DNA of 64,000 nt from Dasyornis broadbenti (lineage: Eukaryota; Chordata; Aves; Passeriformes; Dasyornithidae). Positions 61,840-64,000 of the stretch are shown one piece after another (the first letter of the stretch is position 1; each line of letters opens with the position of its first letter). The notes beneath the pieces are model-generated. The model had not been told where the DNA came from. It worked only from the letters and a program-made list of their open reading frames with translations, and ran no database searches. The stretch lies in assembly GCA_013397935.1 (NCBI GenBank), contig VZRN01006407.1:1581618-1645617 (forward strand), written 5' to 3'. The translations under genes were made by a program, and so were the position numbers.

Positions 61840-62198
61840 CACTCCCTGTTATCCTGCAACCTTCTAACCATTCCCCCCGCCCCCCACTCTGTCTGGAGTT
61901 CTGTAGGTAATTAAGTTTCGAAACCGAAAAAAACAAGGTAAAGGAAATTACAGCCTCTAGGAACCAGCTGTGATCTTCACATCATCTGAAAATACAAGAT
62001 GAGAAATGTGTCCAAGAAGGAGGTATTTGATTTTGAAAAATCTCTGATTCTTGTTTTTAAAGAAACAACTAAAACTACTAAGCACTTCACACCTTTATTC
62101 TGTTTTATGTGTCCCTTTATACGGGGCTGAGGAGTGTCAGATGAGAGAAAAAGAAATTCTTTAATCTTCAGTATAGGAAAGAAGATGCAGAGAGGGAG
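61840..62198. other. Unannotated DNA
   Basis: C-rich stretch at 61872-61886, otherwise nothing recognised before the LTR. Confidence 0.5.
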
Positions 62199-63228
62199 GG
62201 TGGTGGATTGACTGGTTTCCAGGTGCCCACTAACCCACTCTATCACATCCCCTCCTCTACAGGATGGAGGAGAAAAATATGATGAAATGTTTGTGGGCCC
62301 AGATGGGGACAAGGAGAGCACTTAGCAATTACTGTCATCAGCAAAACAAAATTGACTTGGGGAAATCAATTTCTTACCAGTCAAACAGAACAAGATATGG
62401 AGAAATTAGAACAAATTTAAAAACCCACACCTCAGCCCTGCCTTCTTCATAGGCTTCATTCCCTCTTGACTTTTCTACCTCCTTCCCTCAAGCAGTAGAG
62501 GGGACAGGCTGTGGTCATTGCAATCAGTTCATCACACATTTTTGTTGCTCCTTTCTTCCCATGTTCTTCCCCTGTTCCAGTGTGGAGTCTCTGCCATGTG
62601 AGACAGTCATGGCTTTCTCCAACATGAGTCCTTCCCATGGGCTTCAGTTCTTTGGGAACTCTTCCAGTGTGTATTCTTTCCATGGTGTGCAGTCCTTCAA
62701 GGAACTGACTGCTCCAGTGTGGGTCACCCACAGGAAAAGTGGTCCTGTCAGGAGACTTACTCTAGCATGGACTCCTCTCCACGGGGCCACAGGTCCTGTC
62801 AGAAGCCTGTTCCTATGCAAGCTTTCCATGGGGTAACACTTTCCCTCAGGCTACAACCTGCTTCAGCATGGTTCTTCATGGTCAGCAGCAGGGCAATGTG
62901 TGTTACCATGAGCTGCTGGGAAGTCTTTGCTCTGGTACCTGGAGCAGTTCCTCCCTCTCCTTCTGCACTGACCTTACTGTCTTCAGGGTTGTTTCTCTGA
63001 CATATTCTCTCTCTTTCTCTCTCAGCTGCTCCATAGGAGTTTAACACTTTCTTAAACATGTTATCACAGAGACACTACCAATGTCTTGACTGCCTCAGCA
63101 CTGGCCACCATCAGGTCCATCTTGCAGCTGGCTGGAACACTCTGTGTCCAACATGGAGACAGATTTTGGCATCTTCTCACAGAAGTCACGTCTGCAGTTT
63201 CCCACTATGAAAAGCTTGCCATGTAAAG
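62199..63228 (-). mobile_element. ERVL-type solo LTR, minus orientation
   Basis: The reverse complement of the same LTR family as at 19190-20260. Reading the minus strand, it starts near 'catggcaagcttttcatagtggg', then 'tgacttctgtgagaagatgcc', gtgtctctgtgataacatgt and agagaaacaaccctgaagac. Next are diverged internal repeats of the 'cctgtgggtgacccacactggagcag' type, tgtgatgaactgattgcaat, a degraded polyadenylation site (AAGAAA), 'gtgctctccttgtcccc' and the end 'gtgggcacctggaaaccagtcaatccacca'. No gag, pol or env is next to it, so it is a solo LTR. Several 60-110 codon frames on both strands lie within it and are LTR by-products. Confidence 0.88.
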
Positions 63229-64000
63229 ACAATAGAGATATTGTCCCAATAAAAATATTAAAGCTGGATGACTCATACTATTTCTGGAGGTCCTTTCATA
63301 AATCTGAATATTTGAAATTAACAAATATTTCACTTTCTTAAAACTTCTGCTAACATTTATGGTTCCCTATATTCCTTATTTTCCTGAAGTATCTAGTTTG
63401 GTAGTGTAACTAATTTATAAACATTTTTTCCCTGTTCTTTTTAACAGCTTTTCCTGTTTCAAGGTTTTCTCATATAGAACATCCTAAGCAGTGAAACAAA
63501 TTCTGTTAGACAAAGAGCAATACCACTGATCACTATCTGCACAGAGCCTTAGCTGTTTAAAAAAAGAATGGAACTGTACCCTAGAAAGTATTTATATTTG
63601 TTTGAATTAGTGATGGAGGAGATTTATTTGGGTGTACATGAACCGTATCACCTCAGCGTCATCTGTAATAAAAGATTTTGACTGATGTTAAGTGTATGGA
63701 TGAAATAAACAGATGATGTTTCCTAGAAGAAAAGATCAAGATGCCAAGAGTAAAGCAGAAAAAGAACAAGAGGCCAAATATACCATACAGGAACATTAAC
63801 AGAGTAGTAAAAATTCAAATCTTAGTGTTTATGCACACGATATTTGCAGAAACACCCCAGGAAAAATACATCAGTCTTCACTGTTGGCTAAACTATGGTC
63901 AGTACTTAGAATGGCAACACTGAAACTAAATCAGATTTTTCCAAGCTTTGCTTAGGCCTTCTTTTCAACCTCAAGCAGTGCCTTCTGTTAGAAGATATAT
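63229..64000. other. Unannotated AT-rich DNA
   Basis: No recognised gene or repeat up to the window end. The lysine-rich 60-codon frame at 63741-63923 has a true ATG but no known domain. Confidence 0.5.

Noticed and set aside
61748..61936. Lysine-rich minus-strand frame
   Set aside because: It is the translation of the 60-bp T tract.
62456..63059. Several 60-93 codon frames on both strands
   Set aside because: All fall inside the inverted ERVL LTR and are by-products of its internal repeats.
1..64000. CRISPR arrays, operons, tRNA or rRNA genes, phage or plasmid systems
   Set aside because: Nothing in the sequence resembles them; tandem arrays present are simple vertebrate microsatellites.

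Overview
The window reads as nuclear DNA from a bird, most likely a neoavian and probably a passerine. It is AT-rich and intron- or gene-desert-like. It carries many 5'-truncated CR1 LINE fragments whose 3' ends finish in repeats of the attctatgat type rather than in poly(A), and several LTRs of types I know from songbird endogenous retroviruses. No tRNA, rRNA, CRISPR, operon or prokaryote-like gene density is visible. Repeat calls rest on recognising family sequences from memory; no database was searched, so subfamily names are deliberately not assigned.

I find no supportable protein-coding gene. All open frames are below 200 codons. The longest ones start at GTG or TTG, overlap repeats, or lack protein-like composition. 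The only frames with some coding flavour are a 67-codon frame between two TAG stops on the minus strand (about 43353-43553) and a possible 60-nt minus-strand exon at 23845-23904. Both are weak and are listed only as findings.

Layout: 1-3.9 kb is AT-rich with an ancient CR1 remnant and a CR1 3' end. At 3.9-4.5 kb lies a solo LTR. From 8.3 to 8.9 kb there is an (AAAAC)n array, an old CR1-like piece, a 12-bp inverted repeat and (AAAAT)n. A CR1 piece lies at 12.9 kb. At 19.2-20.3 kb is a full-length-looking ERVL-type solo LTR on the plus strand. CR1 pieces follow at 25.6, 34.3, 36.8-37.2 and 40.8-41.9 kb, the last with an intact reverse-transcriptase FADDT box. A nearly perfect long hairpin sits at 31.6 kb. 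At 45.1-45.9 kb there is a (GATA)n array next to a probable LTR, and at 46.4 kb an assembly gap abuts a G run. CR1 3' ends lie at 47.1 and 60.6 kb. A GC-rich LTR-like block at 55.2-56.0 kb contains two CTCF-core-like motifs 53 bp apart. Two head-to-tail CR1 copies lie at 59.0-60.1 kb, a 60-bp T tract at 61.8 kb, and a second copy of the same ERVL-type LTR, inverted, at 62.2-63.2 kb.

Because no genes are recognised there is no pathway to describe. The interest is structural: the 28-bp perfect hairpin, the paired CTCF-like sites inside a retroviral LTR, and the two ERVL LTRs in opposite orientation 42 kb apart.
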